Shown: positions 7,111 through 7,462 of the stretch, one piece after another
How the letters are laid out: the number at the start of each line of letters is the position of its first letter
Position numbering within the stretch: position 1 is the stretch's first letter
Origin: Beijerinckiaceae bacterium
Lineage (GTDB): Bacteria > Pseudomonadota > Alphaproteobacteria > Rhizobiales > Beijerinckiaceae
Length of the DNA: 7,462 bases
Assembly: GCA_947458675.1 (NCBI GenBank)
Contig: CANHAW010000092.1
Span: 1 to 7,462, forward strand
Direction of reading: 5' to 3'
Made by a program: the position numbers and the translations under genes
Notes under the pieces: generated by a model
What the model was told of the DNA's origin: nothing
Database searches by the model: none
The model's input: the letters and a program-made list of their open reading frames with translations, nothing else

Positions 7111-7116
7111 ATAATA
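7111..7116 (-). promoter_or_regulatory. Candidate -10 element (TATTAT) upstream of the cupin regulator
   Basis: Read on the minus strand, TATTAT differs from the sigma-70 -10 consensus at one base and lies about 28 bases before the ATG at 7082. No good TTGACA-like -35 is found at 16-18 bases; the best, TCGTTA, matches 3 of 6. That region is instead covered by an inverted repeat, so the promoter may be weak or regulated. The call rests on position and one hexamer only. Confidence 0.4.
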
Positions 7117-7120
7117 GCCG

Positions 7121-7146
7121 TTTTCGTTTGGAATAACGAACGAAAA
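7121..7146. promoter_or_regulatory. Inverted repeat, candidate operator of the cupin regulator
   Basis: Perfect 8-base arms TTTTCGTT (7121-7128) and AACGAAAA (7139-7146) are separated by ten bases. The arms' outer ends are 26 bases apart, so their centres are about 18 bases (nearly two helical turns) apart, which suits a dimeric helix-turn-helix protein. The repeat covers the place where a -35 element would fall for the TATTAT at 7111-7116, and ends three bases before the stop codon of the upstream transporter gene. No T run follows on either strand, so it is unlikely to be a terminator. Binding by the adjacent XRE-cupin protein is inference. Confidence 0.5.
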
Positions 7147-7148
7147 TT

Positions 7149-7462
7149 TTAGCGGCGAGCGGTTTTCCGCTCCGCCTGAATGGCCAGCAACCCACCGAAG
7201 ACGATAATTCCGGCCCCTGTCATCGCCATGGCGCTGGGCAGATCGCCAAAAATGAGCAACCCCAGAACCAGCGCCCAGAGCATGGACGTGTAATCGAAAC
7301 AGGCGATGATCGAGGCATCGGCGAGCCGGTAGGACTGGGTCATGAAGATCTGCCCGAGCCCCCCCAAGAGGCCAATTGCAATCAGCGGCCACCAATCGGC
7401 GGCCTGCGGCCAGACCCATGCCTGCCCGATGACAATCTCGCCCATGGGCCATGTCGCCGGCC
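7149..7462 (-). CDS. C-terminal part of an EamA/DMT-family membrane transporter (5' partial)
   Basis: The frame is open through the window edge, so the ATG at 7445 is probably internal. The visible ~104 residues contain three hydrophobic helices: WPLIAIGLLGGLGQIFM, a second around SMLWALVLGLLIFG, and a third, GAGIIVFGGLLAI. They carry the EamA family pattern in which TQSYRLADAS is followed by FDYTSMLWALVLG and FGDLPSAM. It ends with a basic tail (ERKTARR). Members of this family are inner-membrane exporters or permeases of amino acids and other metabolites; the substrate cannot be read from this fragment. Its position directly upstream of a cupin regulator in the same direction may reflect shared control, but the palindrome between them suggests that the regulator has its own promoter. 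Confidence 0.88.
   Translation of the reverse strand, partial: PATWPMGEIVIGQAWVWPQAADWWPLIAIGLLGGLGQIFMTQSYRLADASIIACFDYTSMLWALVLGLLIFGDLPSAMAMTGAGIIVFGGLLAIQAERKTARR

Noticed and set aside
7121..7146. Palindrome as a terminator for the DMT transporter gene
   Set aside because: The stem is AT-rich with a ten-base loop and no T run follows it on the minus strand, so an operator is the better reading.

Overview
The window looks like chromosomal DNA of a GC-rich alphaproteobacterium, most likely of the Rhizobiales (Hyphomicrobiales). Three things point that way. The C-terminus of a giant apolipoprotein-like coiled-coil protein resembles the growth pole ring protein GPR/RgsE of rhizobia. The MlaE permease carries a fused N-terminal STAS domain. 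The MlaD N-terminus is of the METRANY type common in this group. The genus cannot be fixed from sequence alone. I see no mobile element, tRNA, rRNA, CRISPR array or sign of recent transfer.

Layout: on the plus strand, positions 1-1770 hold the last 589 residues of the large coiled-coil protein, whose start lies outside the window. It ends at a strong hairpin terminator (about 1794-1823) that can also serve the convergent minus-strand genes. The rest of the window is transcribed from the minus strand. Reading from high to low coordinates: the C-terminal part of an EamA/DMT-family membrane transporter (7462 to 7149, start outside the window); an XRE-type regulator with a C-terminal cupin domain (7082 to 6465); a small protein built of about 30-residue MORN-like repeats (6452 to 6045); and then the parts of a Mla/MCE lipid transport system: STAS-MlaE permease (6043 to 4874), MlaF ATPase (4831 to 4031), MlaD substrate-binding protein (3926 to 2613) and an ABC-transport auxiliary lipoprotein (2439 or 2466 to 1849).

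How the genes work together: MlaE and MlaF would form the inner-membrane ABC transporter. MlaD would form a periplasmic MCE ring attached to it, with an unusually long helical extension here. The lipoprotein would be the outer-membrane or periplasmic partner. Together they would move phospholipid or another lipid between the envelope membranes. The regulator, the repeat protein and mlaE are separated by only 12 and 1 bases, so they probably share a transcript. The best promoter/operator candidate is a 26-bp inverted repeat just upstream of the regulator, next to a TATTAT -10-like hexamer.

Most of the window is recognisable, ordinary envelope biology, and no wholly new system is evident. The items most worth a second look are the 22-residue repeats of the giant polar protein, the 61-residue triple repeat in MlaD, the MORN-like protein tucked between a regulator and a lipid transporter, and the palindrome before the regulator.
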